Source: Crocodylus rhombifer (taxonomy: Eukaryota > Chordata > Crocodylia > Crocodylidae). Taken from it: a stretch of 64,000 nucleotides of DNA. Under the pieces are notes generated by a model. That model ran no database searches, was not told the origin of the DNA, and saw only the letters and a list, made by a program, of their open reading frames with translations. The stretch is taken from assembly GCA_038503035.1 (NCBI GenBank), contig JAVSML010020805.1:6387-70386 (forward strand), written 5' to 3'. The position numbers and the translations under genes were made by a program. Below, in pieces: positions 33,670 to 44,919 of the stretch. Every line of letters starts with the position of its first letter. Position 1 is the first letter of the stretch.

Positions 33670-35593
33670 TGACTACAGGGCTCTGGGTGCAAGGGTGAAG
33701 GGGATGGGAGCCCAGGTCATAGTCTTCTTGATCTTTCTAGTCAAGGGGTTGGGCCCAGGTAGGAGCAGACAGATCCTCCCGATTAATGCATGGCTGCACA
33801 AATGGTATTGCCAGCCAAGCTTTGTATTCTTCAACAAGTTGCAACTAGCAAGGGACATTCAGGGTAACAAGAAGGGTTTCTACAAGTATGTCACCAACAC
33901 AAGGCAGATCAGGGAAAATGTGGGTCCTTTACTAAATAGTGGAGGCAACCTAGTGACAGATGAAATGGAAAAGGCTGAAGTACTCAATGCCTTTTTCACC
34001 TCAGTCTTCACAGGCAAGGTCAGCTCCAAGACTACCGCACTAGACAGCAGTTTTGGGAGGAGGTGAGCAACCAACAGTGGCAAAAGAATGTGTTAGGGAC
34101 TATTTAGAAAAGTGGGACATGTACAAGTCCATGGAGCCAAATGGGATGCATTGGAAAGTGCTGAGAAGTTGGCCAATGTGATAGCAGAGCCACTGGCCAG
34201 CATCTTTGAAAACTCATGGTGATCAGGAGAGGTCCTGAACGATCCTGAAAAGGGCAAATATAGTACCCATCTGTAAGAAAGGGAAGAAGGAGGATCCAGG
34301 GAACTACAAACCCTTCAGCTTCACCTCGGTCTGTGAAAAAATCATGGAGCAGGTCCTCAAGCCATCCGTTGGAGGAGAAGCACTTGGAGAAGAAAAACGT
34401 GGATTCATGAAGAGCAAGTCATGCCTGACCAACCTGATTACTTTCTATGATGAGATGACTGGCTCTATGGATGTAGGAAGAGCAGTGGACTTGATATACC
34501 TTGACTTTAGCATGGCTTTTGATATGGTCTCCCACAACATTTTCTCAAGCAAGATAAGGAAGTACAAGTTGGATGAATGGTCTCTAAGGTGGACAGAAAA
34601 CTGGCTGGATCATCAAGCTCAGAAGATAGTAGTCAATGTCTCAATGTCTAGTTAGCAGCCAGTGTCAAGCGGACTGCACCAGGGATCAGTCCTGGGGCTG
34701 GTTTTGTTCACTATCTTCATTAACAATCTGGAAGGTGGGATAGAGCACACCCTCAGCAAGTCTGGAGATGACACCAAGCTAGGGGGAGTTGTAAATATGC
34801 TGGAGGGTAGGGCTAGGATTCAGAGTGAGCTAGACAAATTGGAGGATTGGGCCAAAAAAAATTTCATGAGGTTCAATAAGGACAAGTGCAAAGTCCTGCA
34901 CTTAGGATAGAAGAATCACATGAACTGGTACACAGGTGGTTACAGTGAACAATAAGCTCAGTATGAGTGTGCCCTTGTTGCAAAGAAGGCTAGCAAAATA
35001 TTGGTCTGTGTTATAATAGCATTGCCAGCAGAGCAAGGGAAGTGATTCTTCCCTTCTATATGGCATTAGTGAGGCCACATCTGGAATATTGTGTCCAGTT
35101 TTGGGCCCCCACTACAGAAAGGATGTGGACTAATTGGAGAGAGTCCAGCAGATGGCAATGAAAATGGTTAGGGGGCTGGGGCACATGACTTCTGAGTAAG
35201 GACTGAGGGCACTGAGCTTATTTGGTCTGGAGAAAAGACTGATGCTGTATTTAATAGCAGCCTTCAGCTACCTTAAGGGTGGTTCCAAAGAAGATGGAGG
35301 TAGACTGTTTTTAATGGCATCAGATGACAGAACAAGAAGCGATGCTCTCAAGCTACAGCAAGGGAAGTTTAGGTAAGATATTAGGAAGAACTTTCCCATG
35401 AGGAAGATAGTAAAGCACTGGAACAAGCTACCCAGAGAGGTGGTGTAATTTCGATCTTTGGGATTTTTTAAAACCCAGTTAGACAAAGCCTTGGGTGAGA
35501 TGATATAGTTGGGAATGGTCCTGTTTTGAGCAGGGAGTTAAACTAGATGACCTCCTGAGGTCCCTTTCAACCCTAATTTTCTATGATTCTATC
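33670..35593 (+). mobile_element. CR1 LINE, long copy with internal deletion
   Basis: At the start, GLGPGRSRQILPINAWLHKW resembles the SGNH/esterase-like portion of CR1 ORF1. At about 33840 it passes directly into ORF2 sequence upstream of RT (GNKKGFYKYV, ENVGPLLNSGGNLVTD, EKAEVLNAFFTSVF). RT blocks follow (IYLDFSMAFDMVSH, QGSVLGLVLFTIFINNL, KSGDDTK), then the ORF2 tail and a 3' end with 'aggtccctttcaaccctaat' and 'ctatgattctatcac'. The ORF1-ORF2 junction implies loss of the AP-endonuclease region. Many stops. Confidence 0.85.
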
Positions 35594-35599
35594 ACAGCA

Positions 35600-37497
35600 A
35601 AATATGGGACAAAACATTGTTTTTTCTATTTTTTCAACATGCTTGCTTTGTGCACATAAAAGCACTTTGACTGCAATGTGTTTTACTGCCTGATGCAGTT
35701 ACTTCCCTGGCACAGTTACACAGGGCATGATCCAGAGCAAAAGCAGGCTGAAAGTCAGTCATTTTCCCCTTTTGTGTTCGTTTTTCACACAGCAGAAGAA
35801 AAGCATGTCAAACATGAAAATACAATTGTAAAGCCACAAGAAGATAGTAAAATTCAGTGACAAGACACTGCTTTTAACATTTTTTTATACTTAGTAGATT
35901 TCAAAATGTACAGTGTCACTTAAAGTTCCATTTCTTTTTAACGCTTCAATCTTTTATCCACCTTGGTTATTTGTATTAAGCTGGGCTTATTATCATTGTT
36001 GTTCATCGACTCAGAGTGATTGATGCACACTTTTACAATGGATGTTTTATAAAATCATAAAAAAATAAGTGTAAATATAGGTTGCATAGATTGCACCAAG
36101 GCTGTGATCCAAAACTTCATATTCGCATCCCCTTTCTGCCTTTTTTTTTTTACTTTAATTTTTTGACTTCCTAAAGGAGTTAACTGCAACTGGTGCTGCT
36201 TCCCCTTCGCAATCTCCTCCCCCCAGTATCAGGCCTGCTTACATCTTGTGTCCTTCCCCTACCCGTTCCCCAGCAGTGCTTCCCCCAACATCTCCCCCTA
36301 GTCCTGGAGCTTCTTCCCACTACATCTCCCCTCACCCCTTCAAGTACCAGCACTGCTTACTCCCATGTTCAAGCATGGAACATTGCCCCAAGCCAGTGCT
36401 GCTGAGCTTGACTGCAATCCTGAGCTCCTCATGGCTGGGAGCTCCAACCTGCTTCCAGACAGCTCAGCCCCTCACCTCCCAGCTCCTTAGAATCCAGGCA
36501 GAGCAGGATGGGGAGCAAGAGCAGCCATGGATTGAACTGCTCCCATTGGAGCAAATTTGCTCCCAGCAGGGGTGCACATGTAGACATGCACCTGGGGGGC
36601 AGTTTAATGAGCCTAAATTTTCTTTGCAGAAAATTCAGGTGCATTCATTGCATGTGTAGACACACCCAGAAAGAAATTGACTTAAGATAAATAGATGTAA
36701 GCGTTTCTAAATCAGTTACAGGCTAAGTAAGTTACTTTGGCTGAATCTGTGCAAGCCTGTTGAGTAAACAAGGCCTTTGTAACAGTTTTTGGGGGGAAAA
36801 ACCAATTTTCCCTGTTTTATTCTATTTCTAGCAAAAGGGCCTAGAGTTGAGAGGCTCTTAGATAAATGTACCCAAATTTTTTTAACAAAAAGAGATGTGC
36901 TGTACATATTTTCTCCCTATTCTCTATTGATTCCTCTGTGTCACCTTTCATAGCCTCAGTCCGTAACCATATTTTTAACCCCACCCCATGTCATCACTGC
37001 ATCCATTGTGATTCTTTATTTCCAAGCTCAGACACTTACCTTTTTTTATGCCTCTCTTGGTTTCTAGTTTGTCCTCCTCTTCCTCCTGAGTTTTCTGTCT
37101 TCTTTTTTTCCTTTTCTTTTTTCCACTCTCCTTTCTGTCATAATTGCTGATTTGTGATAAGGAAAACAAAGGGTCTGGGCAGTTGGGGTGTCCTGGGGAT
37201 GCTGGCTAAGCTCCTGCTTCATGGTCAGACTTCTGCTTTGGGGCAGCTGGAAAAGAAATAGGGCTCATATTCTGAAAGAATCTAGACAGGACTTTGGGAA
37301 TTTAATGAGCACTATATGAATATCCTTGCAATCCAGATTTGGAACCTGATTATATACTGCCTTGCTGCTTAAAATGTTAGGCTGGATACTTTTTCATTAG
37401 AAAAAAGGATGTGTTCTTACTTTAAGTAAGCTAGCATGAGGTAAAATCCTCACAAAGACAAAGGAATTAGAGTTTTCACATGCACAGATAGGTGAAA
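35600..37497. other. Mostly unannotated; MITE-like end at 36540-36670
   Basis: GAGCAAATTTGCTC at about 36550 and 'catgtgtagacacaccca' at about 36650 match words found in the outer TIR element and its relatives, so part of this stretch is probably another family member. The remainder has no recognised feature. Confidence 0.35.
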
Positions 37498-37505
37498 GTG
37501 TAGAT

Positions 37506-37733
37506 CATGGGCGGCCAACCTGTAACACAGGCCACAAGGTAGCTTCTGTGTATAGCAAGCAGCAAATCAGGGAGAGGGCAAGTAAAAACACTGGCAGAAA
37601 GGGTGTGGGAGGAGAAAGCAGAGCAGCAAATTGGGTAGGGAACAGAAAGCAGAGCAGTAGGTCGGGGGGGAGGGGGATCATAGTGAAGGTTCACAGCTAA
37701 TGGCATGCCTGTGAAAAAGGTTGGCCCCCACTA
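37506..37733. mobile_element. hAT-type MITE, family B copy with perfect target duplication
   Basis: GTGTAGAT flanks both ends (37498-37505 and 37734-37741). The left tip is CATGGGCGGCCAACCTG and the right tip AAGGTTGGCCCCCACTA. The interior carries AGAAAGCAGAGCAG words shared with the other family B copies. Confidence 0.85.
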
Positions 37734-38139
37734 GTGTAGATCATGAAGGAGCCTATGGTTTCTTTTAATCTGTTAAATCTTGTGAAAAATATAAATTGCT
37801 TCATCTTTAGTAGACTTTTATCCTGTGTTAGCTAACTTAAGCATATCCATTTTCCCCAAATGAAGATACCACTTTATGGTAACATTTTTAAATGCCCTAA
37901 GGATATATTTCAGACTTCTGCTGGTATGGCTGAGTCAGGGATGTGTAGAGGTAAAACCATATATCGAAGAGCAGAAGCCCCTAATACAGACATAGTTGAC
38001 AACAGAGAAGTCATTGATATAGTTGCTTTTACTTGGACATGGTGCATGCCTGTTAATATGTGATGGGTATGGAGTCACAGCCACAATAGGTATGATTTGC
38101 TGGTGTAGTATCAGTATGTTGGAATTCCAATACTAATGA

Positions 38140-39088
38140 GTACTAATAAATTCCAATACCTAGATACCAAGTAAAGCTGGAGTACAAGAAGAAAATCCCC
38201 GTGAATCGCAGACCATTAGTTATGACATACCATCCTTCCCTGAAACCTATATGGAAAATCCTCAAATAATGTCCACTCGTAATAGAAAAAGACCCAGTTC
38301 TTAAAGAGATCTTCCCAGAACCACCCATCCTAGCCTTTAAACAAGCACTGAACCTCGCCAATCTCATCACCAGAAGCAAACTTTCTATGGCCCAAAGCAC
38401 ACTGAATGGACCCAGACCACGCCAGGACAAGAAATGTAAAACCTGCCAACACATCTCTACTACTCCCACAATAACTACACCCCATGACAGAACCATCACT
38501 ATTCCTGTATCTTACAGCTGCATACCAGAATGAATGCACACCGAAAATCTATCAGACAAAAATACCCAATTACCTGTGGATGCACACTTCTCACAAGACA
38601 ACCACTCTCTCTCTCCAAGCTCACTTCTAATCCTCAAAGGAAACTTACAAAACATCTTTTGTAGACAACCCTACAAACTTCACTTCATAAATCTACTGGG
38701 TACAAAAAACCATGGACTAAATATAGACATTGGATTTAGAGCACTTTATAACCTGGCTGCCATCTGATAACCCCAGGTAACCTGTCTGCATTTTACCAGC
38801 AACATTGTAGCACCAGGGCAACTTTCCTCCTTTCCCCCCCACCTTCCTGTCTCACACCTATTGTCTCCCATGCCTCCGATCCTCACTGCCATGCATTTGC
38901 ATTTTCACAGACCTGCATTTTGCATATTGGCTTCTACTCCATCCAGAACACAAAACGACAGCAGACTGTCCCTATGCTGGCCCTGAAGAAGGGCATTTGT
39001 GCACGAAAGCTTGCGAAGAACATTTTTTTTCAAACTATTTAGTTGGTCTAATAAAAGATACCATGTTTACCCAAGAATTCTGTCTGTT
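38140..39088 (+). mobile_element. Penelope-like element, 5'-truncated copy
   Basis: Flanked by CAATACTAATGA at 38128-38139 and 39089-39100, a 12-bp target duplication. It contains a degenerate linker and GIY-YIG region (stops and a deletion of the KCPDG core near 38520) and the standard PLE tail ending 'tctaataaaagatacc'. It is homologous to the stack at 7-14 kb but is a separate, more decayed insertion. The GTACTAATAAATTCCAATAC directly after the left duplication looks like templated filler. Confidence 0.82.
38983..39048 (+). ncRNA. Hammerhead-ribozyme-like motif, better-preserved core
   Basis: CTGAAGA (38983-38989) fits the conserved CUGANGA. A short stem-loop follows (GGGCATTTGTGCAC), then GAAA (39005-39008), and GGTC supplies the GUC cleavage triplet (39045-39048). 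The order matches the hammerheads reported in PLE terminal repeats. Stem II has a mismatch, and stem III is not clearly paired by eye. Confidence 0.5.
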
Positions 39089-39534
39089 CAATACTAATGA
39101 AATTCTTCTAGTGTAGACATGGGTTGAGTGAGTGAGTTAGGACCTAGTTCTCTGTTCAGAATCACGTAAAACAATTTAGGAGCCAAAGTCCTCCTGAAAG
39201 CAACCTGAGGCTAGCAGTAATTAATACCCAAATCATGAGAAGCCCGTCTCCAATCTACCAGCCCAGGCCAGCCATTAGAATTGGTGCCTTAGAAGTGAAC
39301 AAGGGGTTAGCATAGCACTGTTGGCTTATTTCCTATACCAATGGCTGCAAAATCCAAGAGAAAGAAACAGCAGGGCTGGAATGTCACTGTACTTCTATCC
39401 TCAGCTGTTCCCAGCCACAGGACAGTCTGAGCATGAATTAGCCCTGCCCTGCTATAACATTCACCCGGGTAGGTTTAAAAAAAATGGAAAGTGTGGTGTG
39501 AGGAAGACAGAGTCACATGCAGACATAGTATACA

Positions 39535-40140
39535 GGTTGTAATCTGTCTCCCTTTCAAGGACTGTCCCATCTTTATTACAGTCCCCCTAATACAGCCTGC
39601 TCCAGATAAGACTGCAGCTGCTGGGCTCCCCCCAGCGGCCCCTCCACCGCTTCCTGCCCTGCTCCTGGAGGGGAAGAAGCTGCAGTTCCTGCCCCGGCGC
39701 CTGGCTCTAGCTTCAGCTCCCAGCCGCCTTCCACCCACACTGTCACCCACAGGTGGCTGCTCATCGCGCAGGGCAGGTGGAGTGGAGGGGAAGTCGTGGG
39801 GAGCTGGATCACTGCGCGCTGGGGCAGGAGCTGCCCGATTGCAGCTCCCCACGTCCCACTCAGAGCGGTGCAGCAGGGGCAGGAGGAGCCGCGGGAGCCA
39901 AGGGCAGCCAAGCGGCACCAGGTGCCTGCTGCCACACCGTAAGCAGCCCTACTGAAGTTATATGCACTGGTCCGGGCTGGGACCATCCAGCGGACAGGCG
40001 CGAGCGGGCGCAGCTCGGCCCCGTGCGGAGCGTCACAGGGGCAGGAGCGGCCGCTTGGGCGGAGCACCTGCCCCCTGCTCCTTCCCCACCCCTGGCTGGC
40101 TCCCGGGACCCAGCGCGTGGGCGGCCCACCCACAAGAGTT
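39535..40140 (-). repeat. Possible solo LTR, CpG-rich
   Basis: Read on the minus strand, the end carries an AATAAA followed by 'gatgggacagtcc' and closes near 'cagattacaac'. Nearly the same segment occurs at 46788-46860 beside the - strand gypsy remnant. A polyadenylation signal near one end and an interspersed second copy fit an LTR. Neither the far boundary nor a target duplication is established. The GC-rich interior (39600-40130) has long ORFs on both strands that I do not trust. Confidence 0.4.
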
Positions 40141-40329
40141 AGACTTTATTTTGAGCTATTATGCAACCGCCTCTATCTGTATAACTACTCAAAAATTTAA
40201 AAATCGGGACAAAACATTTTTTTTTGGAAATAAAATGTTACAGTCGATGTTTGATTTTTAGTATATGATTTGGGTTTTTTAAATCTATACGGTGTTAGAG
40301 TCTTTTAGAAGATACTGTTTTATGTGTGC

Positions 40330-40395
40330 AGCCCTTTGACAGCTCATCAGAACTCATTAAGTGGCCCTCCAGCCAAAATAATTGTCTACCCCTAT
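40330..40395. mobile_element. Right half of a hAT-type MITE
   Basis: 'gtggccctccagccaaaata' and 'attgtctacccctatc' parallel the right end of the 21888-22074 element. The left half is not identifiable in the AT-rich sequence upstream. Confidence 0.4.
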
Positions 40396-41275
40396 CTAAA
40401 CTCTGTAGAGCTCCTGCCTCTAACTGAGCCTTTCTTGAGGTGGAATATATGGCTCTTCTGACGTGGTTCAGGACCCGCTGAGGTGCAGCAGATTTAAGCC
40501 CAGTTTATGGAAATGAGAGGCTCCTCCCTTGCTTGATCTGAGGGCCTTATGGCTAAGGACAAGCAAAACTCAGGGGCATCTGAACCCCAAGCCTCCAGGC
40601 TTGGACCTGCAAATAGGATGCCTGCCAAAGGTTTTGGAAACATCTGAAGCCCCAGGTGTGGGTGGAGGATGTTTGCCAGTAGTAAGGCCATTTATGGTGC
40701 TGGACTCTTGGATTTGGAATTAGTTTTGGCTAATTTGTCCTCAGATACAAATTATATAATAATAATAAAAAAATACTGAAAATGAATCCTATTTCTTCTG
40801 AGAAGGCATTTTGGAGTCTCCATTAAATAGGACCTAGGGGTGTTTGCTGCATTTTGGACAGCTCCACATATTTGGGCAACCAGGACTCATAGTAGCAATG
40901 ATACCTTTTATTAAGCCAACAAGATTTTTGCAAAAAGAAATTCTTCAATTGCAAGCTTTCAGGCACAAACCCTTCATTAGGCATTGGAGAAAAGATTGTA
41001 AAGTTTCTCCTGGATAAAAATGAAAGTGCAGATTTCACAGGATTTCACAGAGGAGCTTTTGAGCCAAAATGTCCCCTGGAAGCAGCTCTGGTCATGGTTT
41101 TGCTGTGTCAGATGTTGACATTTCTTTGTTGCTAAAGTTTTAGTTCAGCATCTTGTTTCTTAAATTCCTGTAGATTGGGTTGTCTCGGGTTAAGCTGTAT
41201 TGGTGCCATAGGTAATGTTGTCCTAAATCATCATCCCATGAGCAGTTCAGCCAGAGAGAAATCAGTGGTGTAGAT
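40396..41275. other. No recognised gene; PLE-tail-like words
   Basis: The run 'gatacctttt attaagccaac' to 'gcacaaacccttcattagg' at about 40900-40980 resembles a minus-oriented PLE tail, but it is short and unbounded. Otherwise nothing is recognised. Confidence 0.3.
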
Positions 41276-41277
41276 CA

Positions 41278-41385
41278 GTGTTTCTCAACCTTTTAAGTAG
41301 CAAGTACCCCCTAACTTATGAAAATTTTAATAAGTACCCCAACACTCAATTTTCCATGCTTTTGGTGAGCCACAGGGGCTTTTGA
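41278..41385. mobile_element. Left end of a hAT-type MITE
   Basis: CAGTGTTTCTCAACCTTTTA followed by 'agtacccc' words is a typical non-autonomous hAT terminus. The right end is absent because CR1 sequence begins at about 41390. Confidence 0.5.
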
Positions 41386-42845
41386 GTCACAACATCCTTG
41401 GACTCAGGAGTGTTGCGGTGGACGCAATCTTTCTGGACTTTAGGAAGGCCTTGGACACTGTCTCTCACCCCATTTTTGTTAAAAAATTAGGAGATTGTGG
41501 TGTCGATGCCTACACAGTCAGATGGATCACCAGAGAGTGGTGGTGGATGGGTCATTTTCAGCCTGGAGGGATGTGGGCAGTGGGGTCCCCCAGGGCTCAG
41601 TCCTCCGGCCTGCACTGTTCAACATCTTCATCAGCAACTTGGACAAGGGGGTGAAAAGCACCTTGGTCAAATTCTCAGATGACACAAAGATTTTGGGAGA
41701 AGCGGGCATGCTAGAAAGGCTGCAATTGGATCTGGACAGGTTACAGGGGTGGGCAGATAAGAATAAGATGGAATTCAATACTGACAAGTGCAGGGTGCTG
41801 CACCTGGGGAGGAAGAACCAGCAGCATACCTACAGGCTGGGGAACTCCCTTCTAGTTAGCACAGAAGCAGAAAAGGATCTTGGAGTCATTATTGACTCCA
41901 AGATGAACATGAACCGCCAACATGAGGATGCAGTCAGGAAGGCTAACCGCACCTTGTCATGCATCCACAGATGCATCATGAGCAGGTCCAAGGAGGTGGT
42001 CCTCCCTCTCTATGATATTGGTCAGGCTGCAGTTGGAGTACTGCGTCAAGTTTTGGGCTCCACACTTCAGGAGGGATGTGGACAACATGGAGAGGGTCCA
42101 GAGGAGGGCCACTCGCATGATCGGGGGCAGCAGGGCAGGGCCTACGAGGAGAGGCTAAGGGACCTGAATCTGTTCAGCCTCCACAAGAGAATCAATCAGT
42201 TGGAAGGGACCTAGACAGATCTTCTAGTCCGACCCCCCGTCATGGGCAGGAATGAGCACTGGGGGTGGAAGGGGCCATAAGACCCCAGCCAGGTGCCTAT
42301 CCAGTCTCCTCTTGAAGACTTGCAGGGAAGAGGAGAGCACCACCTCTCTGGGAAGCCTATTCCAGGCTCTGGCCACCCTTACCGTGAAGTAGTTCTTCCT
42401 AATATCCAACATAAACCTATCCTCCCCCAGCCTGTGGCCATTGTTCCTAGTGACTCCACTGGCCCTGGTGAACAGACTTTCCCCGAGAAGGCTGAGAACA
42501 GATCTGGTGGCCATCTATAAAGTGGCCAAAGGAGACCAGCAGGCAATGGGAGAGTCCCTGTTCCCCCGAGCACTACCGGGAGTAACAAGGAATAATGGCC
42601 ATAAGTTGATGGAGAGTAGATTCAGGCTAGATATCAGGAGGCATGACTTCACGGTCAGGGCAGCTAGGATCTGGAACCAACTTCCAAGGAAAGTGGTGCT
42701 TGCTCCTACCCTGGGGGTCTTCAAAAGGAAGCTAGAGAGACACCTTGCCAGGGTCATTTGACCCCAGCATTCTTTCCTGCCCATGGGAGGGGGTCAGACT
42801 TGATGATCTGCTCAGGTCCCTTCCAACCCTAACAACTATGAAACC
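41386..42845 (+). mobile_element. CR1 LINE with a nested inverse CR1 fragment
   Basis: RT-region reading frames are well preserved: AIFLDFRKALDTVSH, QGSVLRPALFNIFISNLDKG, FSDDTKILGEAG, then KDLGVIIDSKMNMNRQ. From 42188 to 42484 the orientation flips, with the minus strand encoding a CR1 ORF2 C-terminus. The plus copy then resumes with RRLRTDLVAIYKV and ends with the CR1 3' signature at about 42800-42840. Confidence 0.88.
42188..42484 (-). mobile_element. CR1 3' fragment inserted in inverse orientation
   Basis: The minus translation includes LDIRKNYFTVRVARAWNRLP and VFKRRLDRHLAGVL. The terminal 'ttggaagggacctagacaga' adjoins the breakpoint at about 42190. It separates LFSLHKRI from RRLRTDLVAIY of the host CR1, which would otherwise be contiguous. 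Confidence 0.82.
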
Positions 42846-42849
42846 TGCT

Positions 42850-43365
42850 GCTGAGATCTATCTGCCATCTTTGTAGAAAGTAATGGCTCTGGAGACAGTA
42901 TCTTTTCTTTGATGTATGCATTCCTCCTAACCTTCTACTAAAATCTGAATTTGCTTCCTCAGGCCAGGCCACAAAATAGATTGTTGTGCTCTTGTCCTGC
43001 ATTTGTTTATACTCTGGTGTCCTTCATGGATCTTCAAAAGCAGTTCTTCCTGAAGCTCCTGAGGGGTTACAGTGCATCTTCTGTTAAGGATCAGACCATT
43101 GGCCATGTGGAGGTCATTTCAGTCCTGCCAGTATAGTTGTAAGTCTTTTGCAGGTTGTGTCCTCTGGCCCCATCTATTTTGAGAGAAATTAACTAGTTTC
43201 TGGTATGTGTCATCCTTCTGTTGTTCATTTCCCTGGTAAATGGTCAATGATGAAAGAAAACTGTGTTAGTCGTAGTCAAGATCTCTGAAATCTGGGTGAA
43301 ATGTCATCCAAGGCTATAGATCCCAGCAATGCCACCCCAGTGTCACCAAATACCTGCTTCTATTT
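42850..43365. other. Probable decayed gypsy sequence
   Basis: No clear domain. It adjoins the RNase H end of the - strand gypsy remnant and may be its degenerate integrase or 3' region. Confidence 0.3.
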
Positions 43366-43369
43366 AAAA

Positions 43370-43740
43370 ATTCAGGCCAAACAAGGATGAGCTGAATGGT
43401 TCAGAGATTCAAATGACTGCTGAGGCATCTTTTTCAACTTGTGCATAGCATTGCTCAGTGCCTGTAAGACGCCTTGATATAAGACCTCCAGTGTCCTTCT
43501 GGCTGTGTTTGAATGAGTACTCCTCCTAAACCATGTGAAGATGCATTTGCTGTGACTACTGTGGAGTAATTTACTGAACATTGTGCTAAAACAGGTGGTG
43601 ATACCACTAGGTCTTGGATTGTACTGATTGCCCCTTGTTTTGCATTCCTCCAGACTCCCATATTGCATCCATTTAGAAGATCTCTCATAAGGGTTTTGTT
43701 AGGGGTGCTGTATTTGGCAAAACATTTCCACACTAGTTGG
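43370..43740 (-). pseudogene. Minus-strand gypsy remnant: RT tail and RNase H
   Basis: The minus translation reads SPPVLAQCSVNYSTVVTANA and SSHGLGGVLIQTQPEGHW. This is the RT-RNase H connection and RNase H start of a conventional vertebrate gypsy pol, with the first RNase H aspartate replaced by N (TANAS). It is separated from the RT at 44920-45590 by a later solo-LTR insertion. Confidence 0.75.
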
Positions 43741-43746
43741 CCATAC

Positions 43747-44681
43747 TGTACTAGGGGGCCTGGTCCAGGCCCGTCTCACTGTGGCCCACCCACCTGTTTC
43801 TGAGGTAACCGCCCACCTTCTGATCCACCATGCCTTGTTGGAATTAGTTAGTTCATTGATGTCATTAAGCAGGAGGCTGCCCATTTCCTGCCCTGATGCC
43901 AGGAGGCACTATCTGCAGCTCCATTCCTCCCCTACACCGCAGCCCAAGCCTCGCAGATGGCATCTCGATGTTATCATTGTCACCAGCCCCCACACTGGGC
44001 CCCAGAATCCTTCTAATTGAACCCCACCTGGATTCCTCCCCTCAGGCAGTCTATTCTACCTTCATACCAGGCAGCATAGCTCCCTGAACTGCTTCCCCTT
44101 CAGGTGTGGTCCACACCCTGGGACCTTCGACTCTCTAGCCCTGGCCCACCTCCAGGCCAGCTGGAACCCCAGGTGCACAGCTCTTGGGCATTCCTCACGG
44201 TGGGCCCCTGGCCCTTTGACCCTTCCAGTCCTGGCCCCAGCATGGACTAGTCAGGGGAAATTCAGACAAGCGTGAGTCTATGGTCTCACTCTTTCTCCAT
44301 GGGGTCCACCTTCCAGACCCTCCTACACAGGAATAACCCACCCAGTTGTGGGGGCTAGGGGTTAAGGTGCCCCGACCCACCTTTCACCGGGGTGGTAACT
44401 GGCCTGGTATTTCCTGGGGGCTTCTGTGCCACTGGGAGCCCCACCGGGTCACCCACTTCTGGCAGGGTGCAGTTTTAGGTCAGGACCAGGAGCCTCCTTA
44501 CTACCCCCTCCCTTACCTCCAGTTGACTCCAGCCAGTCAGTGTTGTTGCCTGGCCTCCAGCAGCAGAACTGCTTTGTTTATACGGGCAGCCCTAGGTTCA
44601 AAATGGCTCCCCTCATCAGGCACCTGGCAGCTGCCAGCTCCAGGCCCTTAAATTGGCAGGCACAAACAGTGCCCTGCCACA
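43747..44681 (-). repeat. Solo LTR related to the Gmr1-like element
   Basis: On the minus strand it starts TGTGGCAGGGCAC and ends CCCTAGTACA. It shares blocks such as 'gaggcttgggctgcggtgta' and 'gggcagcctcctgctta' with the LTRs at 23352-24182 and 27995-28830. It is flanked by the exact 5-bp duplication CATAC (43742-43746 and 44682-44686). No internal element sequence remains, so recombination between LTRs removed it. Its divergence from the other LTRs suggests a sister subfamily. Confidence 0.87.
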
Positions 44682-44919
44682 CATACCCAGCTATCATCTT
44701 ATAGCAGGAATATCTTGGGGTTCAGATAAGGTGCACAATGCCTTTTTTTTGTCTGGCTCTGGCTGAATTCTGTTTTTGTTAATATGTCCAACTAACTTTA
44801 ATTGTTCCTTCTCAAATTCACATTTTGCTTTCAAAATGAAACTAGATTACTAGAAGCATCGCAAAACAGCATGCAGATGTTTATTGTGTTCCTGTTTATT
44901 TTTGCCGTATACCAACATG

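Noticed and set aside
39600..40140. CpG island promoter of an unknown gene
   Set aside because: One edge is homologous to a repeat at 46.8 kb with a terminal AATAAA, which favours an LTR. Kept only as a low-confidence repeat.
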